A DNA stretch of 64,000 nucleotides from the NCBI GenBank assembly GCA_900321715.1, contig ONXC01000010.1, forward strand, positions 24,569 to 88,568. The letters are read 5' to 3'. This DNA comes from an uncultured Bacteroidales bacterium. Lineage in GTDB: Bacteria; Bacteroidota; Bacteroidia; Bacteroidales; UBA932. A program made the position numbers and the translations under genes. The notes beneath the pieces are model-generated. The model saw nothing but the letters and a program-made list of their open reading frames with translations. It was not told where the DNA came from and ran no database searches. This document shows, piece by piece, positions 8,145 to 18,437 of this stretch (positions are counted from its first letter, which is position 1; each line of letters starts with the position of its first letter).

Positions 8145-10754
8145 CTATATAACTTCTACATCTGATGAGGGGAGCCAGCCCTGGCGGCCGTCGGCGAGTT
8201 CCACATTGGAGAAGCCGCCAACGTTGTCCAGGATGCGGACACGGGTGCCTTCGTGGAGGATGAAAAGGTCTTTTGCGCCTTCTGCGGCGGGGGAACTCTT
8301 GACGGAGGTCACGGGCCGCATCACAATGGCCTGGTCCTGGCGGAGGGCCTCGGTGCGCTGCCACTGGGCAAAATCCCAGCCAAGAAGCGCTACAAGAAGG
8401 AACGCAATACCCAAAAAGAAGCCAAGTTTACGCCTTCCCTGAGTGCTTCCAAGGAGGAAAAGCAGCACGCATGCAACCATTAGCGCAAAGCTCATAAGGC
8501 CTATCACAGCCCAGGCATTAGACGGCAGAAGGTAGCATATGGATCGGCCCCACTGCTCAAAGAAAATCTCCGGAACCTCATCTATGCGGTCCTGGGTGAG
8601 GGCGCGGGCATAATCCAGATTATACCTTACATCGGCATCAGAAGGGTCAAGCCTCAGGGCCCTTTCGTACCACAGGATAGCCGGGGCAATTTCCCCGCTC
8701 TTGAAATGGGCGTTTCCAAGGTTGTAGTACAGTTCCTTGGACATAAGGCCGGTGGCGCGGACATCTTCAAAGTCCTGAAGGGCCTTTGCATAGTCTCCTG
8801 CAGTATATGCTTCTATGCCGGAGTGCCAGAGGGAATCGGGGTAGGATTCAGCTGCCTTGGCACCGAACGGAATCAGAAGCAGGAGGGCAACAACGGCGGC
8901 GCCTGCCCCCGAAGAAGGTCTTTTCTTCATGGAAGAATCTATGGCCGTGATAAGGGAGACGGCCTGCTCATAATGTTTATTCATTGCATCGTGGCCGGCG
9001 CTGGGGGAGTAGCGGGCTTCCTCGCAGGCGGCAAGAAGGCCGGTAAAGTCATCGGCCACGCTCTGGGCCACACCGCCGGAAACAAGAGCTTCCGCTATGT
9101 TCTCCTTGTTTTGATCGGCCATATCCATAGCAAGTTTGTCGCCAACAAAGCCAAGGAGGGAGCGGTGAAGTTCCTCGTAGAAGGCCGTGTAGAGGTCCTT
9201 CCCAAGGAAGTCGTGGGCCTGGGCAAGGCGCTTCATCGCCTGCTTGGTGGCCTTGCGGTTACGGGAACCCACAATGTCTGCCCTTCGGGCGGCAACCTTA
9301 CGGAAGCCAAGCCAGAAGCCGCAGCCGGCAAGAAGCAGGAACACAAGGATTCCCCACCAGGCCTTTGAGTATACCAGGAAGCCGTTATCGGCCGATAAAT
9401 CCGTCTTTGTGCGAATGAAACGGATGTCCTCACCAAGGTTCTTGACACCCTTGCGGTCCACTACCAGAGTATTTCCTCCGGTGCTTTCCGGTGCCACGGA
9501 AGTTGCGGAACGGGCTACGGAAATGGGCAGCGCAGCCGATGAGACGGTCTCATACCTCCTGGCGTTGACATCGTAGTAAGAGAACTGCACGGGGCCCATG
9601 GTGAAGTCTCCGGGACTTCTTGGGATGAACGGGTATTCGAAGGTCTTGGAGCCGGAAGTTCCGCTCTTATCCGTGTTTACGCTTGTCTTGACGTCATACA
9701 CCTCAAAATCCGGCGGGAAGGCAATCTTGGGGGCCTCCACAAGGGCAATGTTACCCTTTCCGGTTACGGTCACAATGAGCGATGCTGCATCGTGGGTCTT
9801 GAGGGAATCCTTGCTCACGCGGGCGCTGACCTTGAACTGACCCACGCCGCCTGAAAAGCTTGCCGGAGCACCGGCCGGTAGGGCCGATACATGCAGCGAC
9901 CGCGCCGGAGTAGTAACCCTCTGGCGGGTGGTGACGTAGCCTGTCCCAAAGAAATCGTCAAACGGGGAGCCGGAGCTGCGGGGACGGCGGACATTCACCA
10001 GGCACACCACCTCTGCGGGCTCTATGGGCTGATCTCCGGACTTCTGGGGGATGATTATCCAGCGGCGAAGAACCGCGCTGTTGTACATCACGCCGTCCAC
10101 TTGTTCACGCTGGAACTCTATGTTTGAAGGTGCCTCCACTTCCTGGCTCCAGAAGCCCTTGAAGGAAGGGAACTTTGCGTTTTCAAAGCCTGCGAGGTTG
10201 GCCCTGTGGTAGATTTTTAGGGTGGCCGTGACGGGCTCTCCCACAACCACTGAATTGCGGCTGAGGGACAGTCTCATGAATATGTCGGAATCTCCGCGTG
10301 AGACCTGCTGGGTGTCGTCACGCGCGGCCTGACCGGGCGTCTGCTGGGATGAACCCTGCTGGGAGCCGCTTCCGCTGCCCACAACCTGAATCTGGACGGC
10401 CTTTGACTGGATCTGGGAGCCCTTTATGCGGGCAGTTGCCGGAGGCAGCGTGAAGGTTCCGGTCTTACGCGCCTGAAGGATGTAGGTGTAGGTGGTCTGG
10501 GATGTGCGGGTGGTTTTGCCGTTAATGATCTGGATGCTTGTGGAAGAGCCCTTCTGGGGGCCCCACACCACGGTGAAATCGTCTCCGGCTTCCCATTGGA
10601 AGTCACTGGGGGAGTTCTCTCCCTCCACCACGAAACCCACATTGAACCTTTCCTGAAGCTCAACTATATTGTGAACTTCCACGCGTATTGACGGCTGCGC
10701 CCACGCGGCAATGGCCACGAGGGCAGCGGCTATGATGCTTACAATCCTTTTCAT
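8145..10754 (-). CDS. BatD-BatE fusion protein (aerotolerance operon)
   Basis: Two Bat proteins in one 869-aa frame. Residues 1-608 are BatD: a signal peptide (to about residue 19), Ig-like oxygen-tolerance domains, a membrane helix near 470-490 and a cytoplasmic tail. Residues 609-869 are BatE: MKKRPSSG plus a hydrophobic stretch that looks like a retained signal peptide, TPR repeats around 635-715 (YYNLGNAHFKSGEIAPAILW), two membrane helices and a terminal SH3-like domain. The internal Met609 is at 8928-8930 and may still be used as a start. Last gene of the moxR-bat operon; Bat proteins are thought to help envelope integrity under oxidative stress. Confidence 0.86.
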   Translation of the reverse strand: MKRIVSIIAAALVAIAAWAQPSIRVEVHNIVELQERFNVGFVVEGENSPSDFQWEAGDDFTVVWGPQKGSSTSIQIINGKTTRTSQTTYTYILQARKTGTFTLPPATARIKGSQIQSKAVQIQVVGSGSGSQQGSSQQTPGQAARDDTQQVSRGDSDIFMRLSLSRNSVVVGEPVTATLKIYHRANLAGFENAKFPSFKGFWSQEVEAPSNIEFQREQVDGVMYNSAVLRRWIIIPQKSGDQPIEPAEVVCLVNVRRPRSSGSPFDDFFGTGYVTTRQRVTTPARSLHVSALPAGAPASFSGGVGQFKVSARVSKDSLKTHDAASLIVTVTGKGNIALVEAPKIAFPPDFEVYDVKTSVNTDKSGTSGSKTFEYPFIPRSPGDFTMGPVQFSYYDVNARRYETVSSAALPISVARSATSVAPESTGGNTLVVDRKGVKNLGEDIRFIRTKTDLSADNGFLVYSKAWWGILVFLLLAGCGFWLGFRKVAARRADIVGSRNRKATKQAMKRLAQAHDFLGKDLYTAFYEELHRSLLGFVGDKLAMDMADQNKENIAEALVSGGVAQSVADDFTGLLAACEEARYSPSAGHDAMNKHYEQAVSLITAIDSSMKKRPSSGAGAAVVALLLLIPFGAKAAESYPDSLWHSGIEAYTAGDYAKALQDFEDVRATGLMSKELYYNLGNAHFKSGEIAPAILWYERALRLDPSDADVRYNLDYARALTQDRIDEVPEIFFEQWGRSICYLLPSNAWAVIGLMSFALMVACVLLFLLGSTQGRRKLGFFLGIAFLLVALLGWDFAQWQRTEALRQDQAIVMRPVTSVKSSPAAEGAKDLFILHEGTRVRILDNVGGFSNVELADGRQGWLPSSDVEVI

Positions 10755-10755
10755 C

Positions 10756-11430
10756 CTACCAATTCTTTTCTTTCTGCCTTGACTTCAGGGCTGCGGCCTT
10801 TTTCTCATCTACCTTCTCCTGAGTCTGCTTTTCCTTTTCCTGTATGGCCTGGAGCAGCTGCTGGGCCTGCTGGGCCGATAATTCCTGCTGCTCCTGTTGC
10901 TGCTGCTGGTCCTGGTCTTTATTCTGATCCTGCTGATTCTGCTGCTGATCCTGATTTTGGTCCTGGTCCTGCTGGTCCTGATTATCCTGATTCTGATCCT
11001 GGCTCTGCTGCTGCTCCTGTTGCTGCTGCTCCATCAGTTTGTTACGGGCATAGATGTAATTCTCCTTGGCCTTAAGGTCTCCGGGATCCTGCAGGAGGCA
11101 CTCCTTGAAGGAGTCTACTGCCGTTTTCCAGTCCTCCTTTGCTATTGCAACGTCTCCACGGTTGAAGCATGCGGCGGCATCGGGATTCTCTATGCCATCC
11201 AGCATCTTGGCGGCCTCGTCAAAGCTTTCCTGGCGGTAAAGGTTGTTTGCCAGGTTGTATTTGGCCGCAACGGAGGAAGTGTCTTTGAGAAGGCCCTTGC
11301 GGTAGCTTATATCGGCCTCCCCATATTCTCCTTTACGGAACTCACGGTTGCCCTTCCTGAGGTCTGCTTTCTGACCCCAGGCGCTTACAGACGCCAGCGT
11401 GAGCAATATTATAAGTACTGACTTTCTCAT
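10756..11430 (-). CDS. batC: BatC, TPR protein with glutamine-rich tail
   Basis: 224-aa periplasmic protein: signal peptide to about residue 19 (ending SAWGQ), TPR repeats at about 25-130 (GNREFRKGEYGEADISYRKGL), then a Q/D/N-rich low-complexity tract at about 130-195, and a basic C-terminus. The tract comes from a CTG/CAG-like repeat and explains long antisense frames there. It lies between batB (4-nt overlap) and batD-batE (1-nt gap). TPRs probably scaffold contacts among the VWA proteins and BatD. Confidence 0.83.
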   Translation of the reverse strand: MRKSVLIILLTLASVSAWGQKADLRKGNREFRKGEYGEADISYRKGLLKDTSSVAAKYNLANNLYRQESFDEAAKMLDGIENPDAAACFNRGDVAIAKEDWKTAVDSFKECLLQDPGDLKAKENYIYARNKLMEQQQQEQQQSQDQNQDNQDQQDQDQNQDQQQNQQDQNKDQDQQQQQEQQELSAQQAQQLLQAIQEKEKQTQEKVDEKKAAALKSRQKEKNW

Positions 11431-12431
11431 ACCTCAAACAGTTTGCGGCGGGGTTTACGTGACCCTGTAACCATCTGGATCACAAAGCACAGAAGCGCAA
11501 GACCAAGGAAGTACATATACTGCTCGTCGTACTCCTCAAACACCACGCTTCCAAATTCCTCGTCCTCCATGCGGCGGATGTCGTCAATGATGGGATTGAG
11601 GCCGAATTCCTCTGTCCCGGCGTGAATGTACGCGCCGCCTCCGGCCGATGCTACCTTGCGGAGAGTCTCCTCATCCAGCTTTGTTACAACTATGTTTCCG
11701 TCCCTGTCCTTCATCAGGCCATCGGCCGTAGGAATGGGCTGGCCCTCGGCGGAGCCAACGCCAATTGTATAGACCTTTATTCCAAGATCGGCCGCTTCCT
11801 TTGCCGCGGCAATGGGGTCATCCTCGTGGTTCTCACCGTCCGAAATGACCACAATCACGCGGCTTTTTTCGCTCTGCGCGCTGAAACTCTTGATACACAG
11901 GTGTATAGCATCTCCAATGGCCGTTCCCTGGACGGGAATGGACCCCGTATCTATGGACCCGAGGAACATCTTGGCGCTGATATAGTCCGTGGTGACGGGC
12001 AGCTGTACAAAAGACGTTCCGGCAAAGATTACAAGGCCGATGCGGTCCTGCTGGAGTTTGTCCGTAAGGCGCGCTATGGCAAGTTTTGCCCTTTCCAGCC
12101 TATTGGGGGAATAATCCTGCGCAAGCATGGAATTGGAAACGTCCAGGGCAACCAGTATCTCAGCGCCCTTAGTCTTTTTCTCGGCCAGCCTGGCACCCGT
12201 CTGTGGCCTTGCAAGGCCGATAATGAGGAACATGAGGCCAAGGCAGAAGAAGGATATCCTTATCCAGCCTTTAGCGCGTGAGGCCGATGGCATGAGTTCC
12301 TTCACAAGAGCCTCATCTCCAAGGGCTTTCACCCTCCGTCCCCTGAGGTGCCGGAAGATTCCATATCCCACCAGGATGAGCGGGATAAGGATGAGAAGGT
12401 ACAGAAACTTGTAATTGGCAAATAGTAACAT
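11427..12431 (-). CDS. batB: BatB, membrane-anchored VWA protein
   Basis: 334 aa. Two N-terminal membrane helices, a von Willebrand A domain with the metal site DVSNS (near residue 94) plus the later TAIGDA and ISDGENHEDD segments, and a C-terminal membrane helix. Part of the aerotolerance operon; starts where batA ends (1-nt overlap). Works with MoxR as an AAA/VWA pair, by analogy with other MoxR systems. Confidence 0.88.
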   Translation of the reverse strand: MLLFANYKFLYLLILIPLILVGYGIFRHLRGRRVKALGDEALVKELMPSASRAKGWIRISFFCLGLMFLIIGLARPQTGARLAEKKTKGAEILVALDVSNSMLAQDYSPNRLERAKLAIARLTDKLQQDRIGLVIFAGTSFVQLPVTTDYISAKMFLGSIDTGSIPVQGTAIGDAIHLCIKSFSAQSEKSRVIVVISDGENHEDDPIAAAKEAADLGIKVYTIGVGSAEGQPIPTADGLMKDRDGNIVVTKLDEETLRKVASAGGGAYIHAGTEEFGLNPIIDDIRRMEDEEFGSVVFEEYDEQYMYFLGLALLCFVIQMVTGSRKPRRKLFEV

Positions 12432-13414
12432 TACGGCAGCCTCCTTAAAACTATGGCAATGAGTAGCCCGGCCAGAAGGCAGATGAGGGCTGCCAATGCG
12501 TAACCATGATACAGATCCTTGTAAACGGGGAATGAATCCACCGTGGTCCTGGTCTTTTCCATCTGGCCGATTTCCGCATAGATCTCTGCCAGCTTGGTGT
12601 TATCCGTGGCGCGGAAATACTTGCCTCCGGTGCCGTCTGCGATGCTTTGGAGAAGAGGCTCGTCAATTTCCACGGGGATGTTTCTAAGTTCTACGCCCCA
12701 CGGTGTCTGGACGGGGTAGGGGGCGGTGCCGTTTGCGCCAACACCAATGGTGTAAACCCTTATGCCATAGGTCTTGGCAATCTCCGATGCCATTGAAGGG
12801 TCTATCTCTCCCATGTTGTTAACGCCGTCCGTGAGGAGGATGATGACGCGGCTCTTGGCGTCTGAATCCTTCATTCGGGCCACGGCGGTAGCAAGGCCGT
12901 TTCCTATGGCGGTGCCGTCCTCAATTAGGTCTGTCTGGACCTCCTTCATGAGGTTTATGAGGGTGGCCCTGTCCGTTGTAAGCGGGCACTGGGTGTAACT
13001 CTCTCCGGCAAATACCACTATTCCCATACGGTCCGTGGGCCTCTGGGATATGAATTCTATTGCAATGTCCTTGGCTGCGCTGAGGCGGTCCGGGGTGAAA
13101 TCCCTGGCCAGCATGGACGTTGAGACGTCCATTGCAAACACTATGTCAATGCCCTCTGTGTCCACCTTTTCCACCTGGGTGGATGAGCGTGGACGGGCAA
13201 TGGCTACAACAAGCAGCACAAGCGCCGCTTCCTGAAGGACAAATGGGATGTGCCTTATCCATTCCAGCACACTCCTTCCTCCGGCGGTCCACTGACTGAG
13301 GCTGGAGACCCTCATATGGGGCTCCCGGTCCTTCAGCTCAACATAAAGGTACCGTCCCAGCAGCAGCACCGGAATGGCCAGCAGCCACAGAAGATATGGA
13401 TACTCAAAAAACAT
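12431..13414 (-). CDS. batA: BatA, membrane-anchored VWA protein
   Basis: 327 aa, paralogous to BatB next door. N-terminal helix (YLLWLLAIPVLLLG), a second helix near residue 60, VWA domain with metal-site DVSTS (near residue 97), TAIGNG and LLTDGVNNMG, and a C-terminal helix. The shared architecture of BatA and BatB and their 1-nt overlap suggest they form a hetero-complex at the inner membrane. Confidence 0.88.
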   Translation of the reverse strand: MFFEYPYLLWLLAIPVLLLGRYLYVELKDREPHMRVSSLSQWTAGGRSVLEWIRHIPFVLQEAALVLLVVAIARPRSSTQVEKVDTEGIDIVFAMDVSTSMLARDFTPDRLSAAKDIAIEFISQRPTDRMGIVVFAGESYTQCPLTTDRATLINLMKEVQTDLIEDGTAIGNGLATAVARMKDSDAKSRVIILLTDGVNNMGEIDPSMASEIAKTYGIRVYTIGVGANGTAPYPVQTPWGVELRNIPVEIDEPLLQSIADGTGGKYFRATDNTKLAEIYAEIGQMEKTRTTVDSFPVYKDLYHGYALAALICLLAGLLIAIVLRRLP

Positions 13415-14385
13415 TATTTATTCTCATTGACGGTTTTTCCGTCATTGCTTGCCTGATCGGCAATCTCCTGCTCATACGTTGTTGTCACAAACCTCACGGC
13501 AAGGGGAAGCACCTGGGCATTTTCCTCGTCGGTTGCCGTGAATTTGGCAAATTTCACAAAGTCTGACCGCTCAAATAGGTCTTTGAGGTCAATATAAAGC
13601 TCTTTTGAGAGATCTGTTTTCTTGAGGTCCTCAAAAATCTCGGCGGTGGTGGATTCCATGGCGTCCACACCATAGCGGGCGGCCATATATTCCCTGAGGG
13701 TGTCCGTTACGCCGGAATAGAATGCCTTCTGATGCTCCGGTTTCCAGAATTTGTCTCCGCGGAAAGAGTCCAGTTTACGGAGGGCCCTTATGTGGGCGGG
13801 CTCTGCGTTAAGCGCCTCTTCCTCAATCTTTTTGCGGCGCTTTACAAGCCAGTACACGAGCGCGGCTATGGCTCCTGCAATAAGGAGACCTCCGGCAACC
13901 CATGGAAAGACTTCCTTGAAAGTATAAGGGAACTTTATCTGGGGCTTTATGTCATTGGGCTGGAAGGATTCCATATCCACGGGAAGCTCCTTGATTTCAA
14001 GAGGTTCCGCGGCCTTGAACACAAGGGTGTCCTGGTCCAGAAGAACGGGGATGTCAGGAAGTTCAACGGTGCCGCCCATAAAGGACGCAAGGGTTAGATA
14101 TGCCTTTATGTCATATCTGGCGGGTGTTTCCTTTTTCTTTGAAACCCTTGTTGAATCCAGCTGCCATTCCTTTACAATCACAAGAGGGGAGTTTTCCTCA
14201 TCTTCCATCTTGAACTGCGGAAGGGCAAGGGGAGTGCCTTCAGTCACGTTCTCCAGAACCACGCCGTAGCGGATCTGGTCTGCGATGAGGATGGAATCCC
14301 TCTTCTGAACCTGCTCCACAAAGGCTTCCTGGGCCCCTGCGGCAAAAGGAACAAGCAAACTTAATATGAGGAGAATAAACTTCAT
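13414..14385 (-). CDS. Bat-operon membrane protein upstream of batA
   Basis: 323 aa. Signal peptide (to about residue 18), a periplasmic beta-rich domain (about 20-170), one membrane helix (VAGGLLIAGAIAALVYWLV, near 180) and a cytoplasmic tail with charged helices. This is the protein usually coded between the DUF58 gene and batA in Bacteroidetes; related in layout to DUF4381/BatD-like proteins. Function unknown beyond membership of the operon. It overlaps both neighbours. Confidence 0.75.
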   Translation of the reverse strand: MKFILLILSLLVPFAAGAQEAFVEQVQKRDSILIADQIRYGVVLENVTEGTPLALPQFKMEDEENSPLVIVKEWQLDSTRVSKKKETPARYDIKAYLTLASFMGGTVELPDIPVLLDQDTLVFKAAEPLEIKELPVDMESFQPNDIKPQIKFPYTFKEVFPWVAGGLLIAGAIAALVYWLVKRRKKIEEEALNAEPAHIRALRKLDSFRGDKFWKPEHQKAFYSGVTDTLREYMAARYGVDAMESTTAEIFEDLKKTDLSKELYIDLKDLFERSDFVKFAKFTATDEENAQVLPLAVRFVTTTYEQEIADQASNDGKTVNENK

Positions 14386-15262
14386 TTTCCTTGAAACAGT
14401 GTAATGAGTCCTTTTACAAAGTCCTGGTCCGTGCTTATGTCCACGTGCCCTACCTTGTAGCGGATGAAGAGTTTATCGGCCCCCAGTGTAGCAGTGCTGA
14501 ACCACTTGGAATATGCTTCACGGGTGGCCCTGGAGCCGGTGTTGATCCAGCGCGAGGCGCCGGATTCCGCGTCCTTGGCATGCACAAGGCCAACGTTGGG
14601 GAGCACCTTCTCGCGGGGGTCCGTGACCCTTATGACGGAGATATCGTGGCGGTTTACGGCTACTTTGAGTGCGTCCTCGTAGCGGGGAGTAGCATCGGCC
14701 TTCACATCCAGCATATCACTGAGGATGAAGGCGGTGCACTTTTTCTTGATGGCGCCGGTAAGGTAGCGGAGCGCTTCCCCTATGTCTGTGCCGTTGTGCT
14801 GGGGCTCATATTCCAGGATTTCACGTATGATCCTGAGGAAATGCGTGCGGCCCTTTGCCGGCGGGATGAATTTCTCCACCCTGTCACTGAACAGGATGCA
14901 GCCCACTTTGTCGTTGTTGAGGATGGCGCTGAAGGCAAGGGTTGCGGCAATTTCCGCAATCTGCTCACGCTTTGTCTTTACCGCCGTTCCAAAAAGGCCG
15001 CTCCGGGACACGTCCACCATCAGTACCACGGTGAGTTCACGCTCCTCCTCAAACACTTTCACGTAGGGCGCGCTCATACGCGCCGTCACGTTCCAGTCCA
15101 TGGAGCGGACGTCGTCTCCGTAGCTGTACTCCCTAACCTCGCTGAAGGCCATACCACGCCCCTTGAAGGCAGAGTGGTACTCTCCGGCAAAGATCTGGTG
15201 GCTGAGAGCCTTTGTCCGGATCTCAATCTTGCGGACCTTCTTTATGAGTTCTTCAGGTGTCA

Positions 15263-15263
<1 letters not shown>
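14382..15263 (-). CDS. DUF58 protein of the MoxR-Bat operon
   Basis: 293 aa soluble VWA-like protein. DUF58 core YSYGDDVRSMDWNVTARMS at about residues 47-65, followed by a VWA-type strand and metal motif DVSRSG. Ends overlap by 4 nt with the next gene and 1 nt with moxR. In MoxR clusters DUF58 proteins are the first partners of the ATPase; here it probably links MoxR to BatA/B. Confidence 0.88.
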
Positions 15264-16255
<992 letters not shown>

Positions 16256-16264
16256 ATAAAATGT

Positions 16265-16272
16265 TAAATTTG
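16265..16272 (+). promoter_or_regulatory. -7 box TAAATTTG immediately before truA
   Basis: Matches TAnnTTTG. Only 3 nt separate it from the ATG at 16276, so the transcript would be leaderless or nearly so. No convincing -33 element 19-20 nt upstream. Confidence 0.4.
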
Positions 16273-16275
16273 CAT

Positions 16276-17181
16276 ATGCGTTATTCAATCTGTCTCTCAT
16301 ATAATGGGGCCGATTTCTGCGGCTGGCAGATCCAGCCCTCCGCTCCGTCTGTGCAGGCAGCCCTTGAAGGGGCTCTTTCCCGCCTTCTGGGCGGCCCCGT
16401 TGCCGTTACCGGCGCCGGCCGCACAGACACCGCCGTGAATGCCGTGGGCTACATTGCCCACTTTGATTTTGGCGGTCCCCTGCCATTTGAGACATCAGAT
16501 TTTATCTACAAATTAAATGCCATTCTGCCCCGTTCAGTAGTGGTTCATGAGGTCATTCCGGTGCCCGATGATTTCCATGCCCGCTTTGGCGCCCGCCGCC
16601 GTGAATATACCTACTTCATTCACAGGCAAAAAGACCCTTTCGTGGCCCCCTGGAGCTGGCAGTGCGGTTATCCCGCCCTGGATTTTGATGCAATGAATGA
16701 GGCCTGCAAGTACCTTCTTGGCACCCACGACTTCTCCTGCTTTGAAAAAACCGGCACAGACAACAAAACCTCCATCTGCACCGTCTTCGACGCCTTCTGG
16801 AAGCCCTACACCCCGTCACATCTCCAGGTAATGTGTTCAGAGGCAGGAGGCACAGGTGCGGGGGACTCCGTTCCGCTTCGCTCCACTCCGGCCCCTCCCA
16901 CTGCCTGCGGCAGCGGGCCCCTCCCCCTACCCTTGTGCGGGGGTGCACAAGCCCCCGCACCTGTGCCTCCTGCCTCTGAGCTCTCCTACTGGTACTTCCG
17001 CATTGCGGCAGACAGGTTCCTGCGGAACATGGTACGTGCTACGGTTGGGTCACTGATAGAGGTGGGCCGGGGGAAACATCGGCCCGAATGGATTGCGGAA
17101 CTCATTGAGAGCGGCACGCGCGGAGATGCCGGCGAATCCGTCCCCGGAAACGCCCTATTCCTGAACAAAGTCCTGTATTAG
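16276..17181 (+). CDS. truA: tRNA pseudouridine synthase A, carrying an in-frame palindromic insert
   Basis: Makes pseudouridine at positions 38-40 of tRNA anticodon arms. The catalytic Asp lies in GAGRTDTAVNA, and SCFEKTGTDNKT and RFLRNMVRATVGSLIEVG are further TruA motifs. I prefer the ATG at 16276 (MRYSICLSYNG) over 16261. At 301 aa it is about 45 residues longer than usual. The excess is one Pro/Ala/Gly-rich block between the FWKPYTPSHLQVM strand and YWYFRIAADRF, coded by the palindromic element at 16837-16979. The frame is intact through it, so the enzyme is probably functional with a surface loop. Confidence 0.93.
   Translation: MRYSICLSYNGADFCGWQIQPSAPSVQAALEGALSRLLGGPVAVTGAGRTDTAVNAVGYIAHFDFGGPLPFETSDFIYKLNAILPRSVVVHEVIPVPDDFHARFGARRREYTYFIHRQKDPFVAPWSWQCGYPALDFDAMNEACKYLLGTHDFSCFEKTGTDNKTSICTVFDAFWKPYTPSHLQVMCSEAGGTGAGDSVPLRSTPAPPTACGSGPLPLPLCGGAQAPAPVPPASELSYWYFRIAADRFLRNMVRATVGSLIEVGRGKHRPEWIAELIESGTRGDAGESVPGNALFLNKVLY
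16837..16979. repeat. Palindromic element inserted in frame in truA
   Basis: Perfect 28-bp inverted arms at 16837-16864 and 16952-16979 enclose an 87-nt core. The core holds smaller hairpins, CTGCC(16901-16905)/GGCAG(16909-16913) and CTTGTGC(16932-16938)/GCACAAG(16945-16951), and the C-rich words GGCCCCTCCCA and GGGCCCCTCCC. The core matches the element in metG (28491-28603) and codes the shared peptide words PAPPxA and GPLPL, but the outer arms of the two elements are unrelated. Confidence 0.85.
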
Positions 17182-17182
17182 G

Positions 17183-18433
17183 CTACCAGATGGATTTTGA
17201 GCTGCTCTCGGCGGCGTCCTGTAACTCTTTGGGGACGTTTACGTAGAAATCAAAGCCGGAACGCTCTTCAATGGCGTCTATTGTAGTGATGCCCTGGGAA
17301 TAACTCATTCCCTTGTGGCTCTCGTTGGTGAAGATATATGCACATCCCTTTGCGGCAGTCATATCCCCGGAAGTGTTGAAACTGCACTTCATAAGGAGTT
17401 TATAAAAGTGGCTGGGGCAGGGGACGCCACTAATGGTTTTGCCATCTTCATAGAGCAGTCCCACAACCACGTACAGGGTGTCACTTCCGGAGGGAGCGTT
17501 CTTCACCACGGCATTTTCCAGGCTGTTCCATACACCGTCATTGAACTGGGTCTGATATTGGAGAGCCTGGTTGGTGTAGTAGAAAGTCTGGTTGTTGGCA
17601 TCGTCGCAGGTCTGGCGGTAATTGGAGGCTACCAGATGGCCACGGCTGTAACCGCTGCTGGAGAAGCAGCTCTGCCAGGATGAAGGTATGCCGGGATCTT
17701 CTTTCCAGCTGTTTGATCGGCCGGCACCGTTGTCAGGGTAAGCGCTGCTGTGCATCACGAAGGCGTCCCACAGCGGGGCCTTCTTTTCCTTGTCTATGAG
17801 GGCAGTCCAGTTGCGGTATATCTTTCCGTTATACTTGTAGGTATGGGTAACCACCATCTGGTTGCTGTTGGTGGTCTCATAGTTGTACCATTTTGTGCCG
17901 CCGCTGCGTTCCGGTCCGGAGCCGCTGCAGGCATCTGTGCTCTTAAGGCTTATTGCCGGAATCTCATAGCCGCCAAGGTACTGGAGGCCGGAAACTGGCT
18001 GGGGATTGTCCTGAGGGAGCTCCTCTTCCCCTCCGGTTGTGGTGAATGACTGCACGCCGCCTTCAATATCCACATAATTGCCGCTGGCACTGTCCATCAC
18101 AGTTACATACGCCTTGAAGAAATACGTCTTTCCGGGCTCAAGACTGGAAATGGTGGCAGAGAAATCGGCGGTCTGGTCAGAACTGCTGTTAAGGCCAAGC
18201 TGTTCTGTCATGGAGGACTCAGAAGTTCCCCAGTAAAAACCGTGGTCTCGGACTTCTGTTGTGACTCCGGAATATCGGCCAGAAAGAATGGCCGATGTGT
18301 TTGTAATCTCGGAGGCTTTCCAGGTGACCACTTTCACGGCTTCCTGGTTCTGGGGCTGCTGCGCCTGGGTGCAGGAGGCGGCGGCAATCCATACGGCCAG
18401 GATAACAGGGAACTTTTTCATGAGACCTTTCAT
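17183..18433 (-). CDS. Secreted DNA/RNA non-specific endonuclease, lipoprotein
   Basis: 416 aa. Lipoprotein signal with AAASC lipobox (Cys near residue 21), a fibronectin-III-like domain at about 35-130 (TNTSAILSGRY, LEPGKTYFFKAYV), then a nuclease domain. The nuclease motif is SRGHLVAS, with the general-base His, and the metal-binding Asn lies in the following NNQTFYYTNQ segment; the usual first residue D of DRGH is S here. Probably exposed outside the inner membrane, degrading nucleic acids for nutrients or defence. Next to a second nuclease (4-nt gap) downstream of glyA, and convergent with truA with 1 nt between stops. Confidence 0.83.
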   Translation of the reverse strand: MKGLMKKFPVILAVWIAAASCTQAQQPQNQEAVKVVTWKASEITNTSAILSGRYSGVTTEVRDHGFYWGTSESSMTEQLGLNSSSDQTADFSATISSLEPGKTYFFKAYVTVMDSASGNYVDIEGGVQSFTTTGGEEELPQDNPQPVSGLQYLGGYEIPAISLKSTDACSGSGPERSGGTKWYNYETTNSNQMVVTHTYKYNGKIYRNWTALIDKEKKAPLWDAFVMHSSAYPDNGAGRSNSWKEDPGIPSSWQSCFSSSGYSRGHLVASNYRQTCDDANNQTFYYTNQALQYQTQFNDGVWNSLENAVVKNAPSGSDTLYVVVGLLYEDGKTISGVPCPSHFYKLLMKCSFNTSGDMTAAKGCAYIFTNESHKGMSYSQGITTIDAIEERSGFDFYVNVPKELQDAAESSSKSIW

Positions 18434-18437
18434 ATGG

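Noticed and set aside
10890-11030. CTG/CAG-like repeat in batC as a mobile or microsatellite element
   Set aside because: It is the coding sequence of the Q-rich tract normal for BatC-type proteins; imperfect and in frame.
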